Source: Tubiluchus corallicola
Taxonomy: Eukaryota > Priapulida > Priapulimorpha > Priapulimorphida > Tubiluchidae
Reading direction: 5' to 3'
DNA length: 64,000 nt
Assembly: GCA_030141605.1 (NCBI GenBank)
Contig: JAQGDQ010000006.1
Location: forward strand, 1,575,067-1,639,066
Positions within the stretch are counted from its first letter, which is position 1, and every line of letters starts with the position of its first letter. Shown here one piece after another: positions 11,391 through 24,769 of the stretch. Below the pieces are notes generated by a model. The model searched no databases. It was given only the letters and a program-made list of their open reading frames with translations, and was not told the DNA's origin. The position numbers and the translations under genes were made by a program.

Positions 11391-12126
11391 TCACACATCG
11401 TCTTTCAAAGTCGCCATACAGTAATCTACATGGGTCTGTTCAGAAACGATCCTCTGACTATTTACTGCAGATGTGGTATAGTGTCCTATCCTGTCTCCAG
11501 GATACTTCAGCTTCTTACAACAAGACCCACTCATCACTATGGCTTTGAACCCTTGCCTGTATTTTCGGTTTAAGTAGGCATAGATGCACGGATTAATACA
11601 ACTATTTGCAGTGGAAACCCACTGAAGGACGGGAACAGCGTGATTGACGTAACTTAGTGCCACGTCATCAAAACTGTTGAAGTAATAGCCGATGAAGATG
11701 GCGTACAAAGGTAGCCAAGAAATGGCGAAAATCAAGACTACCACCAGAAGCATTTTGATGACTTGGATCCGTTGGCGACGGACAATATTCTCATACTCTC
11801 GAGCATCGCCGATTAAATCTCTTTTCCACACAGCCAAGAAAATGTTCATGTAACAAAAACTGATTGTTAAAAGTGGGGCAACATAGCAGAGGATGAAGAC
11901 ATTGAACAACAAATTCCACTTCATCGCGTGTTCGTACCCGTTCGGCCATTGTTCCATGCAGTAGCGTATGATTACTTGGCGATCTGCTGACGGATTATCA
12001 GTTATTTGGAAAAAAGCAAACCATGGAATAAAAAACGCCCCGGCGCAAATCCAGATGGCAGCACAAGCTTTTCTAGCTGTCCTCAATGTCATCTGAAATT
12101 TCATTGGGTGGCAAATGGCAAAGTAT
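11391..12126 (-). CDS. Peptide GPCR module A, terminal exon TM4-TM7 and C-tail
   Basis: Terminal coding exon of 736 bases: one base completing the Arg of DRY, 244 residues, then a stop. The acceptor TTTTTCCAG lies directly before 12126. Visible: YFAICHPMK (second intracellular loop), TM4 with the conserved Trp (AAIWICAG), a loop-2 Cys (IIRYCMEQW), TM5, a third loop rich in Arg/Gln, TM6 with FAISWLPLY (the CWxP position is SWLP, as in NPFF receptors), TM7 with QWVSTANSCINPCIY (intact NPxxY), then helix 8 and a possible palmitoylation CysCys in SGSCCKKLKYPGDR. Joined through the TM3 exon to exon 1 it gives about 368 residues, a normal class A length. The ligand is probably an amidated neuropeptide, inferred from family resemblance only. 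Confidence 0.9.
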
Positions 12127-12420
12127 CTGGAAAAATAACAATAAAGACAAAGTTATATGAAACTTGTTGGCTGATTGGAGTTGAACATATGTCAGATATA
12201 GCGGGGTTTTAACAAAACGGAGACAGGCTAGGAAATAGATAGAAGGTAACTACAGTTAGCAAACACTGACTAAACTGAAAAAGTTAACAAAAAATGTCTG
12301 ACCATTAAGTTGGATGTTGCTGATGACTTCATTCAATAAAACTATTTTCAATCCTGTAAGACGGCAACTTACTTTGCAAGACTACATTTACAAATGTCAG
12401 TGCCACTTTTGCAGGCTTAC

Positions 12421-12520
12421 CTATCAAGAGAAATTGCCACCAAAGTATACACAGATGTCGCCACCGACAAACCCTGAAGCCATGACACCAACTTGCATGG
12501 TATCATGCCGAACTGATAAC
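12421..12520 (-). CDS. Peptide GPCR module A, TM3 exon
   Basis: A 100-base internal exon, too short to stand out as an open frame. It begins after ATTATAG with two bases (GT) that complete a codon begun by A in exon 1 (giving Ser), encodes 32 residues, and ends with AG before the donor GTAAGC. The peptide contains FGMIPCK, with the TM3 cysteine expected to pair with the second extracellular loop, then WLQGLSVATSVYTLVAISLD. The split final codon plus the next exon gives the DRY motif. The pattern LQG-SV-SVYTLVAI-DR is typical of NPFF and SIFamide receptors. A 294-base GT-AG intron separates it from the TM4-TM7 exon. Confidence 0.85.
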
Positions 12521-14270
12521 CTATAATACAAAACACTCATGTTATAATAATAAACTAACAAAAATATCATTATGCATAAAACGATTATGCATAATTATAC
12601 ATAAATTATAACACTACATCAGCATAATTAATGTTAAACAATGCTAAACAATGTTAAACCCACAATAATTAATTAGCTATTGTCGTTGCTTATAGTTTTT
12701 GATCACATCAGTCAGTTAGGCACCTTCACAATAATTAATGTGTTTTAAAAAAATGTAAAACAAAAAGCAATTGTCACAATGCGATGTAATGTAAAATTTA
12801 TTTTAGTCGTAATTATAAGCACTGGGCAACTACATTACGACTGTAACAGTCAGTTACACAATAATAAGGCTTTCACAGTTTCGTTGTGCGCACGCGCAGT
12901 TGTTGTAGGTCGTAGGTTAAGTGTACCACAGCAACCCGTCGTATCTACAATCGTCACGTGACATGTGGGTAAAGTAAAGCCCAGTTCAGTAACGTCAGTG
13001 TTTTCGTGGACTTCACTTAACTGTGCAATAGTCTGTGCGGGATCTTGTTTGGGAACAAGAGAAAATGAATTAGAATTAATTACTAATCCAATAGCATGGA
13101 CTGCGAGGTGTGGTCAAGTGAACACAAATGCGTTGTCTGGTACATTTAACCTTTGACCTTTCCACGATCATCATCAATCGCTGGAACTGCGAAAAGGCTT
13201 ATTAACTGACTGTACAAGCTACTGCTATTACTATAGCTAATGCTGCTATAACTGCTACATTACCATTGCTATATAATAAACTAATTATATTAATTAATTA
13301 GCATAATTTAATTATTAGCAGTTTTCTGTATTAGTAATTATACCAATTAATCAGACCAACACTAGCAGTTAATTATCAGTATTATAATAATTCTCAATTG
13401 TTAAAACCTAATAACACTTATTATTATTATAAGGCATAATAATTCCGTTTTGTGCAATACAACACACAATTTAACAATTGCAGACTTATCATCATCAAGT
13501 TTACAAAAATCATGGCATGTAAATTCCCTGCTCACAAATAAAAAATTAAACACAGTTAATCATGCTTTTGTGTTTAAATTAATTGTATTTGCGGGCGCTT
13601 AGAACTGCAAGAATGTGTTGGTGACATGCAGTCCACTGCACCTACATGCAGTTTACATGCAGACACGTGACATGCATGCGATAGTTGTTCTGAAACGCAT
13701 AATAATTAATATGACGTTGAACGTTGGAGGTCTGTTTAATTTCTCGCAGCTTCAAAATGAAGCCATTAATTAGGTCGTCATTGCAGCACGATAAGTGCTC
13801 GGTTCAGCTAGAGATAATGACTTATCTTCATTATGTTAGTACGATGTGACGAAAATTACGTGTTTATTAAGCGAAAAACCATCACGCATACCGTAGATGT
13901 CAAAACCAGAAGTGCCCATTCTGAGAAAAGTAGGAAAAAATTATGGCAAATAATCATTTGCGGATGTCGTAGTAGCCAGTTAGTAAATGAATCAGCTACA
14001 CATAGTGATGATAACTGTTTATTTGGTATAATACAAAATGTAAAGGCATAACAACTCTTTTTGCAGTAGAACTTGAGTAAACACTTTTGTATCCAACTTA
14101 TACCTGATGTAAAAACTATACAACTGATTATGTTATAAAGTCACAATGATTGTATGTTAATGCATGCCCAGTTGGTTAATGGAATAAGTAGCATAAATAT
14201 GAACAATTCTGACAATTTCTCAGTCAAAAAAGCTTTTGTCGTTTTAACTTTAACACTCATAGCTAGTTTA
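12521..14270. other. Non-coding interval in the long first intron
   Basis: AT-rich sequence with ATTA/TAAT-rich stretches around 12540-12680 and 13260-13470. No second TM1-TM2 exon was found by eye. Confidence 0.5.
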
Positions 14271-14279
14271 TTGGACAAC

Positions 14280-14459
14280 AAGCGTATTTTCTGTTGGGAG
14301 GTTGCGGGTTCGATACTACGGTGGGGTAATACAAACACTTTTTACGTGGCACCTGCCTGGGTGGATTAACGATTCTGTAATGTAGCTGTAGTTGTTATTT
14401 ACAGCCGCTGATAAACGCCTAGTGTTGTCTATTGAGTTTAAAACCATCTTTAAATAAAG

Positions 14460-14460
<1 letters not shown>
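14280..14460 (+). mobile_element. tRNA-headed SINE-like unit with AATAAAG tail
   Basis: B-box-like GGTTCGATACT at about 14307 is followed by roughly 150 bases ending in TTTAAATAAAG, which runs directly into a long (ATT)n. The same 3' part (GTAGTTGTTATTTACAG, then TAAATAAAGATTATTATT) occurs at 61940-62045, so the two share a 3' end family. Confidence 0.55.
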
Positions 14461-14542
<82 letters not shown>

Positions 14543-14579
14543 TATTACTATTATTATTACTATTATTATTATTATTATA

Positions 14580-14651
<72 letters not shown>
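14461..14651. repeat. (TTA)n microsatellite
   Basis: About 190 bases of TTA with a few TAC interruptions, starting at a retroelement AATAAAG tail. Confidence 0.97.
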
Positions 14652-14653
<2 letters not shown>

Positions 14654-17520
14654 AAGAAAAGCAAGGCCCTCTAGGAAGTTGGGCTTATTTCAAAAATGTT
14701 AGAAAGATTTAGTAATAAAATTGCTATAAGTGCTTCGTGTAATTAGTAAAATCTCCTTAAAATCGCGATCATTTCACGGTTGGGCGCTGCTATTTTTAAG
14801 GCCTGTTCTTCCCCTAATGACATCGTTCATCAAAAGCAGCCCACTCTTATTTGCCGTCAAAACTGTAAGTTTTCATAAAAAATTATACAGCTAATTTTTT
14901 GATATTTTTGTTCGAACATTAGGTATGCTGCAGAAGCTTGAATTAGTTTATGCAGCGCGTGCTTACGGAAACTTACGATGCGCTTACGAAAAGTCACGAA
15001 GTCCACCAGTTACGCCACAATTTCAAGTGAACGGTGGCAACCACCGCGCCGGAAAATTTCAAATAAAGCGAAAGTAAAAATTAACTTTATGCTTTATAGA
15101 CAATTTTTGCAATTTTACTTCTTATATTTTTCTACATTTAGGTGATAGCAGTAAAATAAACCCAACATGCTAAGTGACTTGTCATTTCTTTAAAGAAAAT
15201 AAGCCTAAAGGTAAAGACGAATGATGAAATATGCTTAGCTTTAGCAGGCAGCAACTTTCTTACACAAACTGTCACTAATAACATGTATTGTTATGGTCAC
15301 AGCAGCCCCGAGCATTTCCTTTATTCGAGATTTAGTAAACTTCAGCGTTTCTTACGTCTGTTGAAAAGTGCAGATCGAAATCCATTACGCTTGTTTGATG
15401 CTTCAGCGGTGTGCCTTTTCTAATTCACTTATCAGTCTGAAGCAGCGGAAATAAATTATGAGGAAAAGTTTACGCGGTGTGACGACACAATTACAGAGTG
15501 AGTCCACAGAATGGTGATGCTGCGGTCAGTGATTCCCAGTCGTCCAAATATTTTTCTTGAAACAACCGGTGATTTTCACTGAGTTGGTTGTTCTGAGATG
15601 AGGGAAGCAGAACAGCCGAGTGGCCACGGCGTGTACTTCGCGAGCAAGGCTAAGCCACGCCAGGCAGATGAATCAATCACTTGTGACCGCTTGTGTTCCA
15701 TACTCTCTCTTGGCGGTTTCATTGGCCATACGAACTGTGGATGTTTACGTTCGAAGACTAGACGATTTGAGTGCAGTGAGATGCAGCCCCAGCCGATTCA
15801 GTCCAACCTCATCCTAGCAGGTTAACTTCGTAATGAGTCACAAGGTGCAGAACGGTATAAAAAATAAAATACTCTTGGTAAAATGGCAAAAGGCAAGAAG
15901 GTCTCAGCTGGCTTTGAACCAGGTGTCTTCAGGTACACAGGTACTGTTCTTGCTGTCATCGCGTAATTTTCGTTGATTTAAAAGTGAACTCGGTAGAACT
16001 GAGAAACTTTGGCCCACCTTACAGTGAGGAGCATTCCTTGGGGCATTCCTCATGGAACACATTGTTTTTTATGGCGCATTTCATACAGACGTCTCATGTG
16101 GAAATCAGATAAAAAAGTTTGGGATTCGTGAAAACAGTACGGATAGCAATCGCAGCACGAGTGGACCATTTGTGTGGCAAGTTAACCCCGTAGTTTAAGA
16201 AAAAACGAAACCAAAACCAGGTTTTGTTTAATTTTCTGCATTCTGAGTAAAACGTTCAAATTTTTGATTTTTACAAAAACATTGGCCTATGAACGTTTTA
16301 AACTGAATTCACTTTTTTTAGGAATGGTAGCCTATTTAAAAATGTACAACATAAATATTATTTTTGCCTAAAAGAAACGTCAATATGTGTACTTAGTTAT
16401 ACTTATAAAGCTTTTTCATAATATATTTACTTTTAGTCTAAGTATCATGATGTAGCCAACATTGTTACAATTGTGTTTTTGAAAGCGTCATTTTCCTTGC
16501 GTCCTCAGTGTGAAGTGGGCCTTAGGAATTTATGTTCACCACGATCAGTGTTCTATTTTTTCGTTTTTGTAGTTGTTGCTATGGTCACGTTGTTGTCGTC
16601 ATTGTCATCATCATCGTCATCGTCATCGGAGCCTTTCAGACGTTTAGACACTACAGAAAGCAACATCATTTATGGTGCTCTCAAACTACACATATTGGTA
16701 AAGGGGTAAAGTTGCACAGTTCACATCATGCCGAGATATTTTTGGTTTGAACTTGTCGTAAGTCGATAGATTGACGAACAAGAACGAAGACAACTCCTAT
16801 AGAAAGCGAATACAGCCGCCAGCGGCAATCTAGGATAAATATCCCCTTGGAATCACTTAAGCGAGCGCCGAAGTAACGCGCTCAGTAATATTTATTTTGG
16901 GCAATACATTTTAGCTTGTAATTAGCTGTTTCAAAAATGCCATCTGCAATCGTAATATAAGATAATACTGTAATTAAAAATGTAACATACGTATTTTGTG
17001 GAATACGTATACATTAGTGCTGGATCCTGCATGCAATAGCCGCTGCTACAAAGTATGAGAAGCATTTTCATGCACTAATTTAAAAATGTGGTAAAGGCAT
17101 GCTTATTATTCGTAATATATAATGCAGTGCCAGTGCTATACATGTATAAATAACAACCAAACGTACCCATTGCAGCAGAAAGCGGTAACTTGCAGACGGT
17201 GTACAACCATAATCTCATTGTCCAGGTAAAATAAAAAAAATCTGGAGCCATCCACAAACGCACGTCGAACAGCAATAAAAACCGAGGGTAGAAAAAAGGA
17301 ATGCAAACCAAAGCAATAGAAAGCACATAAGCACGAAACAGGTGCGAGCCACAACATCTAGATTAAAATGCGAAAAATTGTAGCATGTTCTGAAAAACTT
17401 GTAGGGGCTTTGTGACAGATATTTAACTATGGTGCAGGCTGTGTGTTTTTGCACCATCACAATTTTAAAAAGATGTAAAATAACCACATTTTAAAGTATA
17501 TCACACTTAATACGCAGGAT
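14652..17520. other. Non-coding interval in first intron
   Basis: No gene recognised. A B-box-like GGTTCAAAGCC on the minus strand at about 15919-15929 hints at a tRNA-like fragment. Short TCATCG runs lie near 16600. Confidence 0.5.
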
Positions 17521-17690
17521 ACAAACGGAGGTGTACCACAAGGATCCACTGTAGGACAACTGCTTTTTCTTAGCTACATCAATGATCTCTTTCTTATTAC
17601 TGATTTCAGTACATATCTTTTTGCTGATGACAGACCCCTTAATCAAATCCATCCACTAATTCATTTCAGTTCCAACATCACAATAACAGA
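17521..17690 (+). pseudogene. LINE reverse transcriptase fragment, jockey/CR1-like
   Basis: Translation gives TNGGVPQGSTVGQLLFLSYIND followed by FSTYLFADDRPL: RT blocks VPQGSxxGPLLFxxYIND and the catalytic YxFADD. The usual Pro of GPLLF is Gln. Only about 50 residues are readable before the frame degrades, so this is a dead fragment. Confidence 0.75.
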
Positions 17691-17699
17691 GAGCTAACT

Positions 17700-20160
17700 G
17701 GATAGAAGCATACAAATTATCAGCTAATTACACCAAAATTAAATATATGATACTAATAAGCAGCAAAGGATGTCTCTATTGGTGATCGCAAGATGTAAGG
17801 CATTCGCAGTACGGAGCACAAAAATAATTGGGAACAGATGCCCCTGTACGGTAAGTAGGTGTTTGTCAGGTGATGGATTGACTTCAAAGCCTTAAATACA
17901 GTCAGTTAACTTACGATCTTATACAACTTACGTGCCCTCTTGGCTGGTTGCTCGTTGTAACTAAATTATCACTAAGCCCCCGGTTCATTTGTTCATGCTA
18001 TGTTTCAGTTTATTGCTTTCTTGCCTGCTTTATAAAACCTATGCGAGCGAATGCAGTAATAAGAAGCAAAAAAATTTGCGTTTTGCCAAAAATAGCTGAA
18101 CTAGCAGTGCTGAGCTATATGTAATAGCTTTTTATAGTAGCTATTTAAAACGCAAAATTCGCCCACATAAATGGGTCACTGCAAAATTTTATACAAGGTG
18201 TCTAAAAAGTCAGTTTTGTAATTTTCGTGTAATTTAAGCAGGATTTCAAGTTTCTAAAAGTAGCAATAAATTACTCAGGATCTTCGTTGGCTTCAAGCTA
18301 CAACCAAAGAGCGTGGACAAAAGAAGCTCGATTCTAAATTCAGCAAGATTGGTGGATACTGTTTGACAGAAAACTGAATTACCTGAAGAAAATTAAATTG
18401 CGTGAGGAATGGTAACGAAATCAAGTCTCTTCATACGCCAGAAATTATTGTGAAACGAAAATTTTCCAATAAAAATCAAGACGAGTTGATTCCACGACAG
18501 AATGGTATTTGGTCAATATTAGCTTTTTGTTGAACTGAGCTGTTTTGTTTTGCTTAAGTTATGCTGTTTAACATAAACAGGCTTTTCCACTGTTTTTTGG
18601 TACTCCAAAAATTTATAGCAACAATAGCTATTGTGATGACTTGCAATAGCTATTATACTAAAACTAACGCTTTATACACCGTGTATGCATAGCTATAATG
18701 AAACCTAAAGGTAAGAATAACAGGGTAGTAATCATTGCGCACATCAAAGTCATCCATAAAAGAAAGACCTATTATAACGTAGGTCAGAAAAGTATTGTAC
18801 ACATACTTAAAAGTGCAATAGAAGTAATCTTGGCAGGTTATACTGAAAGGTGCTAATAGTTATTATTATAAAATACTATTAAATGATATTTTATAATATC
18901 ATATATATATAATATAATATCGTCTTTGTTTGTTATTGTTTAGGTCATTAATTAAGTCTTGTCCATGTTGAGCTTAGCTCATAAGTTAATTTCTTCTACT
19001 ACGCTCATAGCACTGCAATGCAATGTTAATTTGTAATTGTATAACTTTTGTATTGTGCTAAATTGATGAATAAATTAATCTAAATCTAAATATGTTTTAT
19101 AAACGTACAGGTTAACCAACTAAAGTAGGTCCCCACTGGAGAGTGCTACGACACTCGTAGATTATTTCTACTAATGCCATCATGCATCAGGGATTTGTAA
19201 ATTTAAATTTACAGTTTGCTGTAAAAATATAGTCAACCATTGGGACAATGAGCAACTGAGCTGTATATACTTCTAGGCACGTGTAAGTGAAATAAACTGG
19301 GAACCATTAAAGTTTTTGCTCCTCTGTGTGTGTGTGTGTACTGTAGACAAGCATAGAAATAGAATTATCATTTTTGTGAAGCTCAGACGCTTCTGATGCA
19401 GATCTCATTTGAATTCAGAGACGTGACCGTATTTTGCAAAACAAAAAAAAACTAGCTGAAGAGTCGATACGTCGCTTAACCAAACGTCCACAAAGCAGTC
19501 AGTTGTCAATACTCGTCGGTTGTAGTCACACTGTAAGTTCCAATATATACTAAAATTATCATCGTCGTCGTCGTCGTCGCCATCGTTGTCATCACCACCA
19601 TCATAATCAATATTCACTACCATGTGGCACCGCAACTAACACAAACATCAACGCCAACAACACTATCATTGCCACTAACGCCCCATGACCTTATTCAGCC
19701 ACCATTTTTAATTTTGCTGTTTAAATTTTTAACACCAACGGCAGCTAGAATGTCAGCTGCATTCAGTACGATTTACTACACGATGTTCACAATATTATAA
19801 CGCTTTGTTTCACTCTCCTTTCATCAACCCTACACCTGGAGTTTAATACTTTCATCTGAACGCACTGATTATTTTAAATTACCACACTTGTGTAAAAGAT
19901 CACGTTTCTGTGACAGACTTGATTGTATGGTAAAGCGAGCGAGTCATCGTTTAATCATGACACCTGAGGCATGGCAGTGATTAAAAGAATTGTCAGTAGT
20001 AGAACTAAAAATCATAATAAAGGTCATTCTCACAGAAGCACAATGGGGAAAATAATTATACTGCAAGTCTGTAATTTGAGTGAAAGTCAGATTCAAATGT
20101 AAAGATGAATGATCATTGTTATCTATGTATAGTATTAAATGTTGACTTCATGGTTGTTGA
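17700..20160. other. Non-coding interval; LINE-type 3' tail near 18940-19090
   Basis: No gene recognised. GTGCTAAATTGATGAATAAATTAATCTAAATCTAAAT near 19050-19090 resembles a LINE/SINE 3' terminus. A TCG/CAT-rich run lies at about 19556-19610. Confidence 0.45.
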
Positions 20161-20171
20161 TGTTGGCACAG

Positions 20172-20202
20172 CAGTTGCTGCTGCTGCTGCTGCTGCTGCT
20201 GC
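20172..20202. repeat. (TGC)n run
   Basis: About ten TGC/GCT triplets, continuing into a looser TGTTGC-rich stretch to about 20265. Confidence 0.9.
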
Positions 20203-20941
20203 CCTACTTTTGCTGCTCCTGTTCCTGTTGTTTTTTGCTGTTACTGCCGTTGTTGCTGTTGCTGTAATATTCTGGAATTTGTGATTAAGTACGAACGTAT
20301 TGCCAATGTCTAACTCGCTTTTGTACTAGAAATATTCAATCTGGGTGATGTACCAGACAGGCTGATGAAGTAGCTGTTATTGTTGGTGTTGCTGTTGTTT
20401 CTAAAATTCTATTTCAACTGCCTTTTTATAAATTTTGACGTCATTTTATGTCACAGTTTTCTGAAATTCTGTCCCTATAACAATTCTGCTTTTGCCGCTG
20501 ATTTGCGCAAATCTTCATTGAAACGCCGCCTGGTGACAGTAATCATCAGCTGTCATTGGCACGGCCTTTGTTGTCATTATTCTTGAGTGACACTACAACA
20601 AGTCTACATAAGCCAAAAAAAATCTAAGTCCAAAAATGTATTAGAATGCGCAGTTAAGTGACGTTTCGTTCGAAATTCAAAAATTTTACATAATTCTAAT
20701 AAAATACCTCCTAGTGTGCATCATTCGTAGATAGATGTTGAAAATCCAAACTTGTTAGACATCTTATATGTAAAACCAAATTACCTGCAACACGTTTTAG
20801 TCATTGTGGTGACGTTTTTACTGACAGCAGCAAAGGACACAGTGAAGCGGAATTTAGTGATGGCAGTGGCGTTTGCTGCAATGATTATAATGAAACTAGG
20901 GTAACAGTGATAATTACGATGATGACGACGATGGTGATATA

Positions 20942-20947
20942 ATAATA

Positions 20948-20996
<49 letters not shown>

Positions 20997-21052
20997 CGAT
21001 GATGATGACGACGACGACGATGATAATGATGATGATGATGATGATGATGATA
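20942..21052. repeat. (GAT)n microsatellite
   Basis: About 110 bases of GAT with a central GAC run. Confidence 0.95.
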
Positions 21053-21304
21053 ACATAGTGATTTACATAATACATGTTATTGTAGCCTTAGTTCTGCTTA
21101 AGAATCACACTTTGCCAATGAATGCCGCTATCCCTCTATTATTCATAATATCATTGCGATTGCTGTTATGGTTTCTCCTAAAAGCTGTATTTTATTAAAA
21201 TAAATTCATAACCTCGTACTACTCAAATTATTTTATTATAAATTTATAGATGTGTCTGATGTTGTATTCTTTGATGTGTGGAAATAAATTCATAGTCATA
21301 ATCA

Positions 21305-21850
<546 letters not shown>

Positions 21851-22439
21851 AATGGTAATGCTGCTAACGATAAAGATGGCGATGTGGCAGTGGTTAAGAT
21901 AACGACTGAAATTTATGACACTTATTACAAATATCATATCACTTAGTTTAAGGGAATCAAACTGTGCTTAAAGCGAACATTTCCTAAGAAGGGCAGGACT
22001 AACCTGCCCCGCTAATGCCCTATACGGTTTTAAGCAATATAGGATTTTGCGGTTATTGTCTTACGTGATTGCCGAAAAAATTTCTCCTAGGCGGCCTCCC
22101 AGGGAACTCGGATTTCAGTGTTCAATAATCATTTCAACGCAACCTATTACGGCAAATTTCTATCATAATTTCTTAACGTTAAATGATTTATATTTGACAT
22201 TTTGCGATATAAATCCCAAACGACTACACTGACAATAGACGTTCAAAATCACCTTGGATTTTGATTGTAATACAATCTTTGCACAGTAACTTCATATGTT
22301 TTTACCCAAAATTGACATTAGAATATTATAATATAATTTTATCGCTGCAAACTGACAGTATTTAGACACTCCTTCTAGAAGTGAAAATTGCTAGACATCT
22401 TTGAGCGAAATATATGAAGAAGAACAGGTGGAAGAACAA

Positions 22440-22585
22440 GAAAAAGAACAAAAAATGAAGGAAGAGAAGGAGAAGGAGGGCTGGTCTTATATATGCAACT
22501 GAGGAAGCGCAGGGGTAGATGGTTACGGTAGAGCCCTCTTCCCTCCTCCCATAGCAAGTAAGTAAGATCTTTATTTACCATAACA
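22440..22585 (-). repeat. Retroelement 3' tail fragment (minus strand)
   Basis: On the minus strand GGTAAATAAAGATCTTACTTACTTGC follows a purine/pyrimidine-rich stretch, matching the AATAAAGATCTTATCTTATCTTG tail seen at 60040-60070. Confidence 0.45.
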
Positions 22586-22711
22586 AATAATCGTAGCAAA
22601 TAATTAAGAAACCTAATCAGTGAATGTTTTAAAAAACATACACTGTTAGAGGCAAATGAGACAATGGAAAAGCTAAACTACACGTACAAATAACAAAACA
22701 GAACTTTAAAC

Positions 22712-23257
22712 TTAAAGGAAGACAGGATGATTTTTCATATACCACCCCATTTTCAAGTCTGATAAAACGTGTACATTTTAACACAATTAATACTGCAAAA
22801 GCGTTTCTGATAATTAAATAATAGATTAAAAACTTAGATCCCAACTATTGATGACAGACACAAACTAACATAATTTTCAACAACAAAAATATTCGACGAG
22901 CGTGTTGCACGTGTTGGCGAAAGCGAAAATTGAACTGCAGTACTACCGTAAGATATTCAGAATTTCAAATTTACCGTTGTGCTCACGCATGAGCTGTCGA
23001 ACGTGTGTAGTTCGTCACAAACTAACACATCTGAACTGAGAGGTACAGCACCTGTTTTTGTGCAATGCGTTTCTAAAATGCAGGCGCTAGTGCCTCTCTA
23101 ACTAGCGAATGGCGAAATGCGTGTAACAGCGAAGAACTAGTATCAAAAATGTGAAATTGTGTTTGTGTTGTAATAACTCTAGTACGTTTCCTTTCAATAT
23201 TTTAAAGAATAGACTATTTTGACCTACAGTTTAAGATTGGGTCCGAATTTGCTTTAA
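22712..23257 (+). mobile_element. TTAA-flanked MITE-like family B, copy 1
   Basis: A 546-base non-coding unit starting TTAAAGGAAGACAGGATG and ending GGGTCCGAATTTGCTTTAA, with TTAA at both borders and a short inverted terminus TTAAAGS. Internal landmarks shared with the other copies: GATTTTTCATAT, GCGTTTCTGATAAT, GAGCTGTCGAACGTG, ATGCAGGCGCTAGTGC, GCGAATGGCGAAATG. Non-autonomous; no transposase. Confidence 0.8.
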
Positions 23258-23339
23258 ACTTTACATATTAACAAACTGACTAAGATCAGGTATTGAATTA
23301 AAAATGAGTAGTCCTAGAAACACGACCAGAAAGATCTGT

Positions 23340-23420
23340 TCATGTGGAACATGACTAGTAAATTCCCAACACAAGTGGGAGTCGAACCCAAAACCTTTGA
23401 ATCAGCACACATAGAAAGAC
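23340..23420 (-). repeat. tRNA-like sequence
   Basis: The minus strand shows a perfect B box GGTTCGACTCC in TTTTGGGTTCGACTCCCAC. The A box is not clear. Likely a SINE head or tRNA pseudogene. Confidence 0.4.
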
Positions 23421-24435
23421 GACCACTGCAAATTACTGTAAATAAATTTGATAAATAAAATAAACGAATTTGCAGATAAATACATAGAGCTTACAAAGAA
23501 CACACTTTTGACTCCTGTTCGTTTATCTGCCGCCATCTTGTTGCAGACAAAGTTTGCTGGTATATCCCTCCAGTGACCCTGTGTTTCCACAAATTTCCCT
23601 TCTTTTTGTGGGAACAGCGGGAAAAATTGCTATTTAAATTTTGCGGCAATGGCGGCATTTCTATACACATTGATTGAGTTGAAATTTTAAATTATAAATT
23701 AATTCATAATTTAAGCGTTTGTTGATTATTCAGCGGTAGATCAAGAATTACTGGACATTTAAGAGAAATTAAACTTGGCACGATTACTGCGCCATTTTCA
23801 GTCATTTTTCCTTTGTAAATAATTAGTCTTGTAAACAGAAATTCATCGACGTTTCGTTTCACGTTCAATGTCGCTAAATTTCTGTTAAATTTCTGTTAAA
23901 AAGAATAATAATTGCAACTGAGGTATACATTATGGGTATGCATATGGCCTTATATTTATTTTCTTAATACTAATGCCATTTTGACTTGGAATATTTGCCC
24001 ATTGGACTATACATTTACTAACCTTTTTTTAAATGTTTAGCTTACTAATCCTCTGTTCTTTGTGGAAATATTTATTTTATTTGTCATGCAGTAAATGTCC
24101 TAAATAGTGATTTTTAATTAAGCTTTGTTTATTGCATTTGTTTATTGTTTGTTTGTGGCATTTATTGTAGTATTAAAACACAAGGATTGTCAATAATTAC
24201 TTTATGAGATCAGATCTATTAAACTAAGCAAAATGACAAATTTTCTTTTTAACGATGCCAAGAAGCCTACAAAGCATCCACCACCACCATCATCCAATGA
24301 ATCACACGTCCAGGGACATGATTCTGCTCACCTCTCTATGCCAGGTCTCCCTGCTCGCCGCAGTGCCCCAAGTGCATTTATTTCTAAGGATCAATGCTGA
24401 AGTGTTTAAATCTTTCTGTGCAAAATCTAAATATG
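23421..24435. other. Non-coding interval
   Basis: AT-rich with no recognisable gene or strong repeat. Confidence 0.5.
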
Positions 24436-24760
24436 TTAACATTTGTCCCCTGCAGGTTTTTTAGCTGGTTCTATGGCTTGTTGAAGAGCTATCTTCACTG
24501 GAATATCATCAGGTAGTCTAAACATATGCCCAATCCATCTTAAACGGCGTCTTTTTATTTTTCTTGTCCAAGGTTCTTCTTTTATTTTTTTCATATAGAT
24601 CTTTGTTTGAAATTTTCTTTGGCCATCTAATACCCAAAATGTTTCTGTAATTTCGCCTTTGAAACACATCGATTTCAAAATACGGCCACTCTTTCACTGC
24701 GCCAAAACAATGGTACAAATCTTTTTGATTGCCGAAAGTCACTAAATCACTCACATTCAA
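24436..24760 (-). pseudogene. LINE ORF2 C-terminal fragment with frameshift
   Basis: Two overlapping frames carry consecutive parts of one LINE protein tail. One gives FQRRNYRNILGIRWPKKISN; the other then gives RRRLRWIGHMFRLPDDIPVK, the classic RWxGHxxRMPDD end of RTE/CR1-type proteins. The switch between them marks a frameshift near 24600, so the copy is dead. Confidence 0.75.
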
Positions 24761-24769
24761 CTCAATTTA

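Noticed and set aside
15598-15825. Overlapping frames of 75 and 65 residues
   Set aside because: Two frames compete over the same bases and neither shows a domain.
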